A DNA stretch of 64,000 bases from Endozoicomonas sp965208385 (GTDB lineage Bacteria > Pseudomonadota > Gammaproteobacteria > Pseudomonadales > Endozoicomonadaceae). Within the stretch, counting starts at the first letter, position 1; each line of letters starts with the position of its first letter. The notes under the pieces are model-generated. The model saw nothing but the letters and a program-made list of their open reading frames with translations. It ran no database searches and was not told the DNA's origin. The stretch covers positions 62,001 to 126,000 of the forward strand of contig CBDBOO010000109.1 in NCBI GenBank assembly GCA_965208385.1. Direction: 5' to 3'. Position numbers and translations under genes: made by a program. This document shows, piece after piece, positions 53,934 through 63,399 of this stretch.

Positions 53934-55049
53934 ATGAATAGCATGGAATCTGATTTGCAGAATGAACTGACTCCGGATCAGTTGAATAACACAAAACCAG
54001 CAAGAAAACCCAAGCTGATTTCAATGTGGGACGCGGCAGATACGGTTACACAGCCGGATTGGTTGATTAAAAACTATTTCGAAATGGATACGTTAGCGGG
54101 TTTGTTTGCCCCTCCTGCAAGTTGTAAATCAATGTTAGCCATTGACTTGGCGGCTTCAGTAGCGACAGGCAGAGACTGGCATGGATACAGAGTGAAGCAG
54201 GGAGCTGTCGTTTATGTGGCCGGTGAGGGAGGATCCGGTTTATTAAAGCGCACAAAAGCATGGAAGATAAGAAACAGAGCGAACGGGTGCGATGTTCCGC
54301 TGTATTTACACTCCCAGGCTATTGATGGGCAAGATCTGGTGGAAATTCATGCATTGATACAAAGTGTTGAGTCCTTTCATGACATCAAAGAGAGCTCAAT
54401 CAATTTGGTGATTATCGATACAGTGGCCAGAAATTTTGGAGGTGAAGAAAACAGCGCAAAAGATATGGGCGCGTTCATAAAGCATATGGATGCTATTCGT
54501 AACCGGTGGCAGTGTGCTGTTTTACTGGTACACCATACAGGCCATAGTGAAGTGAACAGGGCAAGAGGTTCATCGGCCTTTAGAGCGGCGCTTGATGCAG
54601 AATATGTGGTTAAAAAAGAGGAGAAGTCAGTCGAGTTCAAATCCACGAAAATGAAAGACGCCGAAGAACCCAATCCATTAAATTTTGAATTATGCAGTGT
54701 TGATTTGGGTATTCAGGATGAGGACGGAGACGCGGTCAATAGCGCCGTTCTGGATTTAACGGACAAAGAGTTACCGGAAAAAACCGAGACTAAAAAGACC
54801 AGACTTGTTGCTAACCATCAGGCTGCTCTGGGCATTCTTGAAGGGATGTATTCCGAATACAGAGAAAGATTATCAAACCAAGGGCAGAATCCCGACAACG
54901 CTCATGTGCAGACCGTGGATTGGAGGCGGCGGTGTATTGATGCTGGATGTACGGATACTAAAAACTGGTCGCGTTTATCAAAAGCGCTTGAAGAGAAAGG
55001 TTTTATTTTACGACGGGACTCCTTTGTTTTTGTTATGGATTGTCAATAG
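53934..55049 (+). CDS. RepA-type AAA ATPase (replicative helicase)
   Basis: A 371-residue RecA-fold ATPase of the AAA_25/RepA group. The P-loop reads GLFAPPASCKSMLAIDLA (residues about 58-75), VVYVAGEGGSG follows, Walker B is LVIIDTVARNFGG, and the sensor region is VLLVHHTGHSEVNRARGSSA. The P-loop has Ala and Cys where Gly is usual (APPASCKS for GxxGxGKS), yet the Lys-Ser pair is kept. It overlaps the primase gene by ATGA; together they would form the replication module of the element. The C-terminal 90 residues look like a winged helix. Confidence 0.85.
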   Translation: MNSMESDLQNELTPDQLNNTKPARKPKLISMWDAADTVTQPDWLIKNYFEMDTLAGLFAPPASCKSMLAIDLAASVATGRDWHGYRVKQGAVVYVAGEGGSGLLKRTKAWKIRNRANGCDVPLYLHSQAIDGQDLVEIHALIQSVESFHDIKESSINLVIIDTVARNFGGEENSAKDMGAFIKHMDAIRNRWQCAVLLVHHTGHSEVNRARGSSAFRAALDAEYVVKKEEKSVEFKSTKMKDAEEPNPLNFELCSVDLGIQDEDGDAVNSAVLDLTDKELPEKTETKKTRLVANHQAALGILEGMYSEYRERLSNQGQNPDNAHVQTVDWRRRCIDAGCTDTKNWSRLSKALEEKGFILRRDSFVFVMDCQ

Positions 55050-55062
55050 AAACGCTCTTCAC

Positions 55063-55101
55063 CTCACCTCTATACCTTAGGGTTTCGAGGAGAGGTGAGG
55101 A
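55063..55101. terminator. hairpin after the helicase gene
   Basis: CCTCACCTCT (55063-55072) and AGAGGTGAGG (55092-55101) are perfect inverse arms with a 19-base loop, starting 14 bp after the helicase stop. No T run follows, so it could be a rho-dependent or processing structure instead of a simple terminator. The rest of 55102-55455 holds no gene. Confidence 0.5.
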
Positions 55102-55530
55102 AGGGAGAATTGCGTATCAGGATGTTCTGCAGAGGCCTAATCATACAGCCATAGGAGTCCATAAGGTACGAAAAATGAATCTTGCACAGATGAATTTATG
55201 GGTCTGTCTAAAGGTGTCAATCGATAAGGATTGAGATCGCTGGGTTAGGTACCAAGGTGAGGGCAGTGGAGAAGTTTTTTCCAAAAAACACAGTGATAGA
55301 TCAATGGAGTGAATTGAAGTTATCGTTATTTCTTTTGGTACATTATTGGCTGGTTGGTTAATGCCGTTCGATGCTTTTTTTTGATTTTTAGTGGCAGGAA
55401 AATATGTACCGATAAAAATGGGTTAGTACATTACTTATTTTTTCTGGAGAGTATTTATGGATAGTCCGTTGAAAGCCTACTTTTCGGTTCGAGAAGTTTG
55501 CATTCGTTATGGAGTGGGTACATCAAGGGC

Positions 55531-56962
55531 GGGTGTAATTAAAAGTGTTCCATCTACCCATTATCCAGCTTGCTGCCAGTACTGATCCCAGTCCCCGTTA
55601 GAACGCAATGTTCTTAAGCAAAGCATTGCTCCTGCGATGGAAGGCTTCCACCAAGCACCCGGTATTTTTAGTCGCATCTGCACTACTGCACTGTTAGAAC
55701 TTTCTATTTCGCCAGAGCCAATGGGAAGATTGGCTGCTTCTGCTGCAGCATATTCGAATTGCCCTGGACGGTTTCGGATATATCGGTGACACTCCTCTGG
55801 TTTATTGGCTGCTTTGCCTTTCTTTCCGTTTCTATGCGGATCAAGCTCTGCCATGACGGCATTAACATTGCCAGATTTCATGCGTTCCTGCTGGATATGC
55901 CGCCACTGTACACGTGTTTCCTTGTTAAACCCGACACACTCTTCTGCTGCATCAGCGAAGTGCTCAGAGAGATGATAATAGTCAACGAGGAAACTTCCTT
56001 GCTCTCCAAACACTCTCTTTGTCTGGTTGGCAATCCAGGTGGCTCCATCGCTCACGCAATGGATAGAGGATTGCCGGTTGAGCCCCTGCTCTATTGCACA
56101 ACTCAACCACTGGTCACCTGCTTCATCCGGCCCTCCCATTGTGGCCTGATGACGTTTATCTGAACTACCCAGCTTATAGACCTGGCAAAGTTTAGCCTCC
56201 TGCCATTCAGTTTTACGTGCTTTGCGTTTGTCACCTTCTGCCTCTTCATCAATGAGGACAACAGGAATCATGCTTCCATCCATTTCTCCTATAAACTGGG
56301 CAGCTTCACCGAGGCAGTCCTGACGATTTTGTGATGCACTGATGGAATCATTTTGCATACAGCTTGCGTGCTCAAGAGTTATGGCTCGAATAGAAGACTC
56401 AGGCACATCAATACCATAATGTTCATGTATTTTTTTTGCAGCTGCCTGAAAAGAACTATCTGCACCAAAGTCTACAATTTTACGTTGAATTGTGCGGGAG
56501 TAGTCGCGACAGTGAATATGAGCGGCATGACTGAAAGGTCTGACCCGATGCTTGTCTACCGTCTGGCAGCGTTCAAGAACTTCTATTTTCCCATAGGTGC
56601 TCAGCCAATAAGTGTTTTTTTTTGAGTTTTAGCTCCGGGGTGCTTCAGGCAAGCCTCGCCAAATTTTTGATCTTCCTTGTAGGTACCCCAGCCAGTAAGC
56701 AGTTCATTGCCCATTTCACGCAGGTGGGCAATGACGGCTTCTTCAGCATCATCAGCACGATCCAGGAGACCTGACTCGGCTTCAACAATATCCAGAAGTG
56801 CAGAAACTCTAAGCTCAAGCTCGGGGTGGGCTGCAAGTCTATCAGCAAGAGAAATAGGTGAGGGCATAATACTAACTAGGGTTGAGAAATACTCTTACAT
56901 TATCGTTCATATTGAGGTTTTGTGGGCAGAAAAACTTCTAATGAACACTTTTAATTACACCC
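55531..56962 (-). mobile_element. ISKra4-family insertion sequence, copy 2
   Basis: Ends GGGTGTAATTAAAAGTGTTC and its inverse, about 1432 bp. Flanked by TACATCAA, with four extra bases (GGGC) between the left duplication and the end, so the duplication may be slightly irregular. Inverted relative to copy 1. Confidence 0.9.
55561..56867 (-). CDS. ISKra4-family transposase with A9 slippage site
   Basis: The first frame (56867-56601) ends KTQKKTLIG. At the A9 run (56615-56623, minus strand) a -1 shift gives TYWLSTYGKIEVLERCQTV, continuous with the main frame to 55561 (EMDGSMIPVVLIDEE, GATWIANQTKRVFG, LPIGSGEIESSNSAVVQMRL). A -1 slip on AAAAAAA would yield one protein of about 435 residues, the family size. 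Copy 1 has only eight A. It is called here as one gene read through a frameshift; it could also be a mutated copy. Confidence 0.75.
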
Positions 56963-57226
56963 TACATCAACCGTTTATGATTGGGTCAATCATGGGCAAT
57001 TCCCCAAGCCCAAAAAATTTGGTCCTAAACTGGTTCGGTTTCACATTGATGATTTGTTGCAGTGGGAGCAAATGCAAGACGGGGAAAAGTACGCGACACT
57101 GGACGAGCAGGTATCAAAGGATACCAATATGATTCTACCTGATAATATAAATTGAATGTGTTTAGAAAGTCGTTATTGGGTACGGCACGAGAAAAGTACA
57201 CCAGTAAGTACACTAAACTGAAAAGC

Positions 57227-57262
57227 AAAAAAAACCTGAAGCGTTTACTAACGTTTCAGGCC
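57227..57262 (-). terminator. terminator of tRNA-Leu
   Basis: On the minus strand CCTGAAACGTTA and TAAACGCTTCAGG form a stem followed by eight T (57234-57227). It lies just after the 3' end of the tRNA. Confidence 0.8.
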
Positions 57263-57272
57263 TTCTTAGAAT

Positions 57273-57359
57273 TGGTACCGGTGGGCGGAGTCGAACCGCC
57301 ACGCTCGTAAAAGCGGGGGATTTTGAATCCCCTATGTCTACCAATTCCATCACACCGGC
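57273..57359 (-). tRNA. tRNA-Leu (CAA)
   Basis: An 87-base gene including an encoded CCA. Acceptor stem GCCGGTG pairs with CACCGGT, the anticodon loop TTCAAAA has CAA, the variable arm CGCTTTTACGAGCG is long (class II), and the T arm GGCGGTTCGACTCCGCC is perfect. It may be the attachment site of the neighbouring element, which lies on its 3' side, but no second copy of its 3' end was seen. Confidence 0.97.
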
Positions 57360-57679
57360 AGGGGTTTTGAACTGAGCGGAGCTTAAGATATTTTCAAAAG
57401 AAATTCAAAGGCTTTCGAAGATTCTTCTAAAAGCAGATGAAGCTGTCGTGAACTCGTTCAGTACGCCGCGGAGTATATCAAAGAGTTTTTTGAGATCAAG
57501 AGGTTATTGCCAGTTTCGTTTTGTTTTATACAATGAAGTAGAATCAGCAGGTTGTGTCCTGCTTCTCACGTTTTTTTCTGAAAATAAGGGGTTGTCGAAG
57601 TCAGTAATGGGTTACTGCTCCTGACAGTTCTCTGTTTTTACAGTATCCTTCCGGCCTTTTGAGCTCAAATAAGCAATTC
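57360..57679. other. intergenic, no gene
   Basis: Divergent spacer between tRNA-Leu and queA. It must hold both promoters; none can be picked with confidence. Confidence 0.5.
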
Positions 57680-58723
57680 ATGCAAGTTAGTGATTTTGAT
57701 TTCGATTTGCCCGATGAGCAAATCGCCCGGTTTCCGGCTAAAGACCGGACTGGCAGTCGGATGTTATGCCTTGATGGTAATGACGAAGCGATAACCCATC
57801 GACAGTTTGCCGACATAGAGCAATTGTTGCAGCCCGGTGATTTGCTGGTGCTGAATGATACCCGTGTTATTCCAGCCCGAATGTACGGGCGTAAGGAAAC
57901 GGGTGGGAAAATTGAGGTTCTGATTGAGCGTGTGGTAGAAGACACTCTGGTGCTGGCTCAGATCAGGGCCAGTAAATCACCCAAACCGGGAGCCGTGCTC
58001 TTTCTGGCCGATGATGCCGTAAAGGTGACGGTGGAGGGGCGGCAAGATTTTCTTTTTGTCGTGCGATTTGAGTCGTCGGTTTTACCCCTGTTACAGCAGC
58101 ATGGGCATATGCCATTGCCGCCCTATATTGATCGCGCTGATGGCGATAGTGACCGATTACGTTATCAGACTGTTTTTGCGGCTAGAGATGGGGCGGTTGC
58201 CGCGCCCACCGCAGGTTTGCATTTCGATAAGGAAATGCTTGCCCGTCTGGAAGAAAAGGGTGTTCAAAAAGCATTTGTTACTCTGCATGTTGGCTCGGGC
58301 ACCTATCAACCGGTTCGGGTTGATAATATTAAAGACCATGTAATGCATGCAGAATATATCGAGGTTTCTGAAGAGGTGTGCCAGGCCGTGCGGGAAACCC
58401 GTGCACGGGGTGGTCGGATTGTGGCAGTCGGGACGACGTCTGTGCGCAGTCTGGAATCGGCTTCTGCCAGTGGTGAAATACAACCCTTTCAGGGAGATTC
58501 CAAAATATTTATTTACCCTGGCTACGAATTTCGCAGTGTCGATGCCATGATCACCAATTTTCATCTGCCCCAGTCCACCCTGCTGATGCTGGTCAGTGCC
58601 TTTGCTGGCAAAGAGGCTGTACTGAAGGCTTATAGTGAAGCGGTAGAGCAGGGGTATCGTTTTTTTAGCTATGGCGATGCCATGCTCCTGACCAGAAAAA
58701 ATTCAGATATAAACCAGATATAA
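57680..58723 (+). CDS. queA: S-adenosylmethionine:tRNA ribosyltransferase-isomerase
   Basis: 347 residues from ATG 57680, MQVSDFDFDLPDEQIARFPA, the standard QueA start; in-frame upstream codons to 57659 are not used. LLVLNDTRVIPARM, PTAGLHF and VGTTSVRSLES are typical. The enzyme moves the ribosyl group of SAM onto preQ1 in tRNA, making epoxyqueuosine. First gene of the queA-tgt-yajC-secD-secF run. Confidence 0.96.
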   Translation: MQVSDFDFDLPDEQIARFPAKDRTGSRMLCLDGNDEAITHRQFADIEQLLQPGDLLVLNDTRVIPARMYGRKETGGKIEVLIERVVEDTLVLAQIRASKSPKPGAVLFLADDAVKVTVEGRQDFLFVVRFESSVLPLLQQHGHMPLPPYIDRADGDSDRLRYQTVFAARDGAVAAPTAGLHFDKEMLARLEEKGVQKAFVTLHVGSGTYQPVRVDNIKDHVMHAEYIEVSEEVCQAVRETRARGGRIVAVGTTSVRSLESASASGEIQPFQGDSKIFIYPGYEFRSVDAMITNFHLPQSTLLMLVSAFAGKEAVLKAYSEAVEQGYRFFSYGDAMLLTRKNSDINQI

Positions 58724-58821
58724 ACCAGATACAAACAGTGTTGCTGTGTGAGCGGGTTTCTGCGAAACAGGCGGCGGTGTTATTGAATAGGTAAAGTAAG
58801 CTGATGACTAGAGAATGTTTC

Positions 58822-59955
58822 ATGCAGTTCGAGCAATTGGCCACCGATGGTCATGCTCGTCGAGGTCGATTGACGTTTCCCAGGGGCTCTGTGGAAACGC
58901 CCTGTTTTATGCCGGTGGGCACCTATGGAACGGTGAAGGGCATGCTGCCCCGTGATATCAAGGATATTGGTGCAGAAATTATTCTTGGGAACACCTTTCA
59001 TTTGATGCTGCGCCCGGGCACAGAAATCATCAAGAATCATGGAGATCTTCATGACTTCACTCAATGGCATGGCCCTATTCTGACAGATTCGGGTGGCTTT
59101 CAGGTATTCAGCCTGGGCAAACTGCGTAAGATCACTGAAGAGGGTGTCTCATTCCAGTCTCCGGTGGATGGTTCCAAGGTGTTTCTGAGTCCGGAAATTT
59201 CCATGCAGGTTCAGAAAGATCTTGGTTCTGATATTGTTATGATTTTCGATGAGTGCACGCCGGGTGATGCAACAGAGCAGGTAGCTAAAGAGTCCATGGA
59301 AATGTCTCTGCGCTGGGCTGACCGTTCCAAAGAGGCTCATGGTGATAGCCCGTCGGCTCTGTTCGGGATTATTCAGGGAGGCATGTTTGAAAACCTTCGG
59401 GATCAATCTTTAAAGGGGTTGAGTGATATCGGGTTTGATGGTTATGCCATTGGTGGTTTATCCGTGGGTGAGAGTAAGGAAGATATGATGCGTATTCTTT
59501 CTCATACCACCCCCCAGATACCGGAAGGGCACCCCCGATATCTGATGGGAGTTGGCAAACCTGAAGATATTGTTGAAGCGGTTCGCCGTGGTGTGGATAT
59601 GTTTGACTGTGTGATGCCCACCCGTAATGCCCGCAATGGTCACCTGTTTGTGGATCAGGGTGTGATCAAGATACGTAATGCCGCTCACAAGAAAGATGAG
59701 AGCCCTTTAGAAGCTGGATGTGATTGCTATACTTGCCAGAATTTCAGTCGGGCATACCTCCATCATCTGGATAAATGCGGAGAGATTCTGGGGTCAATGC
59801 TCAATACCATACATAACCTCCGCTATTATCAGCGGGTAATGGCTGGTTTGCGGGAAGCTATTGAACAGGGTAAATTGGACGGCTTTGTAAAAGACTTCTA
59901 CGAGAAGCGCGGTCAGGATGTGCCCGATCTTTGGCCAGTCAATGTTCAGGCTTGA
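58822..59955 (+). CDS. tgt: tRNA-guanine(34) transglycosylase
   Basis: 377 residues from ATG 58822 (MQFEQLATDGHARRGRLTFP), which agrees with the E. coli start; ATG 58804 would add six residues. The catalytic region DSGGFQVFSLG, GGLSVGE, FDCVMPTRNARNG and the zinc ligands CDCYTC plus a later His are complete. It exchanges guanine 34 for preQ1 in tRNAs with GUN anticodons. Confidence 0.96.
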   Translation: MQFEQLATDGHARRGRLTFPRGSVETPCFMPVGTYGTVKGMLPRDIKDIGAEIILGNTFHLMLRPGTEIIKNHGDLHDFTQWHGPILTDSGGFQVFSLGKLRKITEEGVSFQSPVDGSKVFLSPEISMQVQKDLGSDIVMIFDECTPGDATEQVAKESMEMSLRWADRSKEAHGDSPSALFGIIQGGMFENLRDQSLKGLSDIGFDGYAIGGLSVGESKEDMMRILSHTTPQIPEGHPRYLMGVGKPEDIVEAVRRGVDMFDCVMPTRNARNGHLFVDQGVIKIRNAAHKKDESPLEAGCDCYTCQNFSRAYLHHLDKCGEILGSMLNTIHNLRYYQRVMAGLREAIEQGKLDGFVKDFYEKRGQDVPDLWPVNVQA

Positions 59956-60052
59956 ATTGCCAGAATATGGCCGCATAGATAATAAAATATTTTTGATAAG
60001 CAGTTTTGCTTTTTGAACATTAGAGTGTGATAACACAATTAGGAGTATAGGA

Positions 60053-60391
60053 ATGATTCCATTCATAAGTCAGGCGCAGGCAGCTGCTGAAGGTGGAGCG
60101 GCTGCTGGTCCGGGCATGGTAGGTCAGCTGGTGATGCTGGGCGGCTTTGTTCTGATTTTCTGGCTGCTGATTTGGCGCCCGCAGAGCAAGCGCACCAAAG
60201 AACATAAAAACCTGATCGGTGCATTGGGTAAAGGTGACGAAGTGGTGACCACTGGCGGAATTCTGGGAAAGGTGACCAATGTTACTGATGATTTCATTAC
60301 CTTGCAGGTTACCGACAATATGGAATTGAATTTTCAGAAAGGTGCTGTCGCGGCTTCTTTGCCCAAGGGAACCATCAAAGCCATTAAGTAA
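60053..60391 (+). CDS. yajC: preprotein translocase subunit
   Basis: 112 residues. One membrane segment (VGQLVMLGGFVLIFWLLIW) is followed by RPQSKRTKEHKNLIGALGKG and DEVVTTGGILGKV, the YajC signature. A ribosome site AGGAG lies before ATG 60053. Partner of SecD and SecF. Confidence 0.95.
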   Translation: MIPFISQAQAAAEGGAAAGPGMVGQLVMLGGFVLIFWLLIWRPQSKRTKEHKNLIGALGKGDEVVTTGGILGKVTNVTDDFITLQVTDNMELNFQKGAVAASLPKGTIKAIK

Positions 60392-60526
60392 GCTGATTTA
60401 AAGCAGTAAACAAGGTGGCAGAAGCGCCGGGAGCATATAAGGCAGTTGGTTCCCGGTTTTTTCTTGCGAAATGGATTGTGTCTGATTGTTCGGGCACTTC
60501 ACATTTAAATCAGGAACCGGTGAGCC

Positions 60527-62398
60527 ATGCTCAATCGTTATCCCCTGTGGAAATACCTGCTGATTCTCGTAGTCGTAGGTCTGGGTGTGATATATGCCCT
60601 TCCCAACCTTTACCCTGCAGATCCTGCAGTACAGGTAACCGGTGTCAGTTCATCTGAAAGGATGAGTGCGTCTGTACTCAGGCGTGCCGAAACCGTGTTA
60701 AATAAGGCTGGCATTGATATCAAGGAATCAGAACTGAGTGATAATTCACTTTTGATTCGTTTGAATCGAGCCGATCAACAGCAGCTTTCCAAGTCCCTTA
60801 TTAAAGATTCGCTGGGTGATGATTATGTTGTTGCCATCAATCTGGCGCAAACAACACCAGACTGGCTGACTTCCATTGGCGCCTATCCCATGAAGCTGGG
60901 TCTTGATCTTTCTGGTGGTGTTCATTTCCTTCTTGAAGTTGATACCGCTAAAGCGGTTCAGATCAAAATGGATATTGCGAATTCAGAAATCCGCACCACA
61001 CTGCGCAAAGAGAAGCTGCGTTACAGAACCATGCCTGACAGGGTTGTCGACGGAGCTCGCCAGCTAGCATTTAATGATGAAGAAACCCGTGACAAGGCAG
61101 CCAAAAGAATTGGTCGGGATTTTTCCGGATTTGTGGTTCAGAAGCAGGAGCTCAATGGACGATTTGTTCTTTCTTATCATTATTCAGAGCAGGCTTACAG
61201 TGAGATAGAGGATTATGCTGTAAAGCAGAACCTGACCACTGTTCGTAACCGTGTCAATGAGCTGGGTGTGTCCGAACCACTGGTTCAGCGTCAGGGACGA
61301 AATGGTATTGTGGTTGAATTGCCAGGTGTTCAGGATACGGCTGAAGCCAAGAGAATTCTTGGTAAAACAGCTAACCTTGAGTTTCGTCTGGAAGCACCTG
61401 CGAGTGCAGCTCGTGCCAATACCGAAACGTTTGAATTCAGGGACCCTCGCAGACCGGCTGTCAGACTTGAAAGAGATCTTATTATCACCGGTGAACAGGT
61501 TTCCAGTGCTCAATCCAATTTTGATGCCCAGACCAGTCAGCCCCAGGTTAATATTAATCTGGACAGTCATGGCGGAACCCTGATGAACCGTGCGACCCGT
61601 AATAATGTCGGTCGCAGCATGGCAGTTATCTTCATTGAACAAAAGCCGGTCACTAAAACGGTTTCAAAAACAATCGATGGCCAGTTGGTTAAGGAAAAGG
61701 TTCAATCGTTCCGCGAAGAGCGGGCGATTATCAGTCTGGCTACTATTCAGAGTGCCCTGGGTAATCAGTTTCGCATCACCGGGCTGGATTCACCGGGTGA
61801 AGCGTCTGAATTAGCTCTGTTGCTGCGAGCTGGTTCCCTTGCTGCCCCCATGTATTTTGTAGAAGAGCGTACTGTTGGCCCGAGTCTGGGTGCGGAAAAC
61901 ATCGAAATGGGTGTTAACTCTACCCTGGTGGGTCTGGCGCTGGTGGTCATGTTTATGATCGTTGTGTACAGAGCTTTTGGCTTTATGGCGAATATAGCAT
62001 TGGCTCTTAACCTGATGTTGTTGACTGCAGCCATGAGTATTTTTGGGGCGACTCTGACCATGCCGGGTATTGCGGGTATCGTACTGACCCTGGGTATGGC
62101 GGTGGATGCCAATGTCTTGGTTTTTTCCCGGATTCGTGAGGAAATCAAGCTTGGTCGATCTATTCAGCGGGCGATTCATGATGGTTATGACCGCGCTTTT
62201 GTCTCAATCTTTGATGGGAACATTACAACGCTGCTGGTGGGTGTCATTCTGTTTGCTGTTGGTACAGGTCCGGTGAAAGGCTTCGCAATAACTCTCTCCA
62301 TCGGTATTATCACATCCATGTTTACCGCTATCGTATTGACCCGGTCCTTTGTGAACCTGGTTTATGGTGGTCGTAACGTGAAGAAACTGTATATCTGA
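60527..62398 (+). CDS. secD: protein translocase subunit
   Basis: 623 residues. N-terminal membrane segment (WKYLLILVVVGLGVIYALP), then KLGLDLSGGVHFLLEVD, the large periplasmic P1 domain, and five membrane helices at the C-terminal end starting after GPSLGAENI, with GMAVDANVLVFSRIREE as the conserved D4 motif. It uses the proton gradient to help pull proteins through SecYEG. Ends one base before the secF leader GTG. Confidence 0.96.
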   Translation: MLNRYPLWKYLLILVVVGLGVIYALPNLYPADPAVQVTGVSSSERMSASVLRRAETVLNKAGIDIKESELSDNSLLIRLNRADQQQLSKSLIKDSLGDDYVVAINLAQTTPDWLTSIGAYPMKLGLDLSGGVHFLLEVDTAKAVQIKMDIANSEIRTTLRKEKLRYRTMPDRVVDGARQLAFNDEETRDKAAKRIGRDFSGFVVQKQELNGRFVLSYHYSEQAYSEIEDYAVKQNLTTVRNRVNELGVSEPLVQRQGRNGIVVELPGVQDTAEAKRILGKTANLEFRLEAPASAARANTETFEFRDPRRPAVRLERDLIITGEQVSSAQSNFDAQTSQPQVNINLDSHGGTLMNRATRNNVGRSMAVIFIEQKPVTKTVSKTIDGQLVKEKVQSFREERAIISLATIQSALGNQFRITGLDSPGEASELALLLRAGSLAAPMYFVEERTVGPSLGAENIEMGVNSTLVGLALVVMFMIVVYRAFGFMANIALALNLMLLTAAMSIFGATLTMPGIAGIVLTLGMAVDANVLVFSRIREEIKLGRSIQRAIHDGYDRAFVSIFDGNITTLLVGVILFAVGTGPVKGFAITLSIGIITSMFTAIVLTRSFVNLVYGGRNVKKLYI

Positions 62399-62408
62399 GG
62401 TGGCAGTG

Positions 62409-63326
62409 ATGAATGATGAAAGAATCATAGGATTCATGCGACTGCGGACCTTCGCTACGGTGTTGTCGGTGCTGCTGTTGCTGGGCTCTGTCTTTTCCAT
62501 GGCGACCCGTGGAATTAGTTGGGGGCTGGATTTTACTGGCGGAACGCTGATTGAGCTGCAATACGATAATCCGGTTCTAACTGCGGATATTCGTGGCCAG
62601 TTAGGCGCAGATGGCTTTAATGATGCGGTTGTTCAGGAGTTTGGTTCAGCCAGTAATATTCTGGTGCGTATTCCGGGTGCTGATGCTGAATTGGGTAATC
62701 GGGTAGCCGGGCTGTTGGCTGAGAGTTATCAGGGTTCGATAGAAACCAAGCGTGTGGAGTATGTTGGACCGCAGGTTGGTGATCGGCTGAGAGAGCAGGG
62801 CGGTCTGGGTATGCTCATGGCGCTTGGGCTGGTCATGCTGTATATCGCTTTCCGGTTTCAGTTCAAATTCTCGGTGGGTGCTGTGACCGCACTGGCACAT
62901 GACACTATTATCGTGTTGGGTTTGTTTTCGTTTCTTGGTCTGCAGTTTGATCTTACGGTGATGGCAGCCATTCTCGCCGTGATCGGTTACTCACTGAACG
63001 ATACTATTATTGTTTACGACCGTATTCGGGAGAATTTCCGAAAGCTGCGTAAAGGTGATTCGGAAGAAGTGATTAATGTATCCCTGACTCAGACTCTGGG
63101 TCGGACGTTAGCGACTTCCGGTACTACTTTGATGGTGTTGCTTGCGTTGTTTCTCTTCGGTGGAGAAATGATTCATGGCTTTGCAACAGCCCTGATTGTA
63201 GGAATTGTAGTAGGTACTTACTCGTCTATCTATATTGCTTCCAATGCCCTGATCTATATGAACATCAGTCGTGATGATCTAATGGTGCCGGTAAAGGAAA
63301 ATGAAGAGATGGATGGCAGGCCTTAA
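62409..63326 (+). CDS. secF: protein translocase subunit
   Basis: 305 residues from ATG 62409, with GAGGTG upstream; a GTG at 62400 is in frame but is itself part of that site. ISWGLDFTGGTLIELQ and the helices with GYSLNDTIIVYDRIREN are typical SecF. It forms the SecDF complex with SecD. Six membrane segments. Confidence 0.96.
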   Translation: MNDERIIGFMRLRTFATVLSVLLLLGSVFSMATRGISWGLDFTGGTLIELQYDNPVLTADIRGQLGADGFNDAVVQEFGSASNILVRIPGADAELGNRVAGLLAESYQGSIETKRVEYVGPQVGDRLREQGGLGMLMALGLVMLYIAFRFQFKFSVGAVTALAHDTIIVLGLFSFLGLQFDLTVMAAILAVIGYSLNDTIIVYDRIRENFRKLRKGDSEEVINVSLTQTLGRTLATSGTTLMVLLALFLFGGEMIHGFATALIVGIVVGTYSSIYIASNALIYMNISRDDLMVPVKENEEMDGRP

Positions 63327-63349
63327 CCGCTTCGATTAAGTACAGTCAT

Positions 63350-63379
63350 AAAAAAACCGGCGTAACAGCCGGTTTTTTT
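63350..63379. terminator. bidirectional terminator between secF and suhB
   Basis: AAAAAACCGGC - GTAACA - GCCGGTTTTTTT, a perfect stem with A and T runs on both sides, suited to end both converging transcripts. Confidence 0.92.
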
Positions 63380-63399
63380 ATTCTTGATGGTCAACGAGA

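Larger units (their letters stand above)
51562..53937 (+). pseudogene. phage/plasmid-type primase with TOPRIM domain, split by ISL3
   Basis: ATG 51562 starts MNSHFGRSTFERSTFENNTF; the frame reaches TDTRLKNK at the ISL3 insertion (51730). After it, with one AAATAAGG duplication removed, the frame continues KGTPCPNCGGTDRYSF and WACRHCGGGDGWELL, the zinc-ribbon of P4-alpha-like primases. Further on come the TOPRIM parts VYIAESWSTGAAI (Glu) and VVAADNDKPGIDAA (DxD). The gene overlaps the helicase gene by ATGA. It would prime replication of the element; the IS now breaks it. Restored length about 348 residues. Confidence 0.88.
55456..57155 (+). pseudogene. AlpA-family regulator split by ISKra4
   Basis: ATG 55456 (TGGAGAG upstream) reads MDSPLKAYFSVREVCIRYGV and GTS to the insertion. 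After the IS, from 56963, it continues TVYDWVNHGQFPKPKKFGPK, then LVRFHIDDLLQWEQMQ, to a stop at 57155. The duplication TACATCAA is read once. SVREVC.RYGV..STVYDWV..G.FP.P is the AlpA/excisionase helix-turn-helix. It is the last gene of the element before the tRNA. Confidence 0.85.

Noticed and set aside
18877..56962. Large inversion or transposon between the two inverted ISKra4 copies
   Set aside because: Copy 1 has its own duplication and splits a gene that reads through on both sides; copy 2 likewise.
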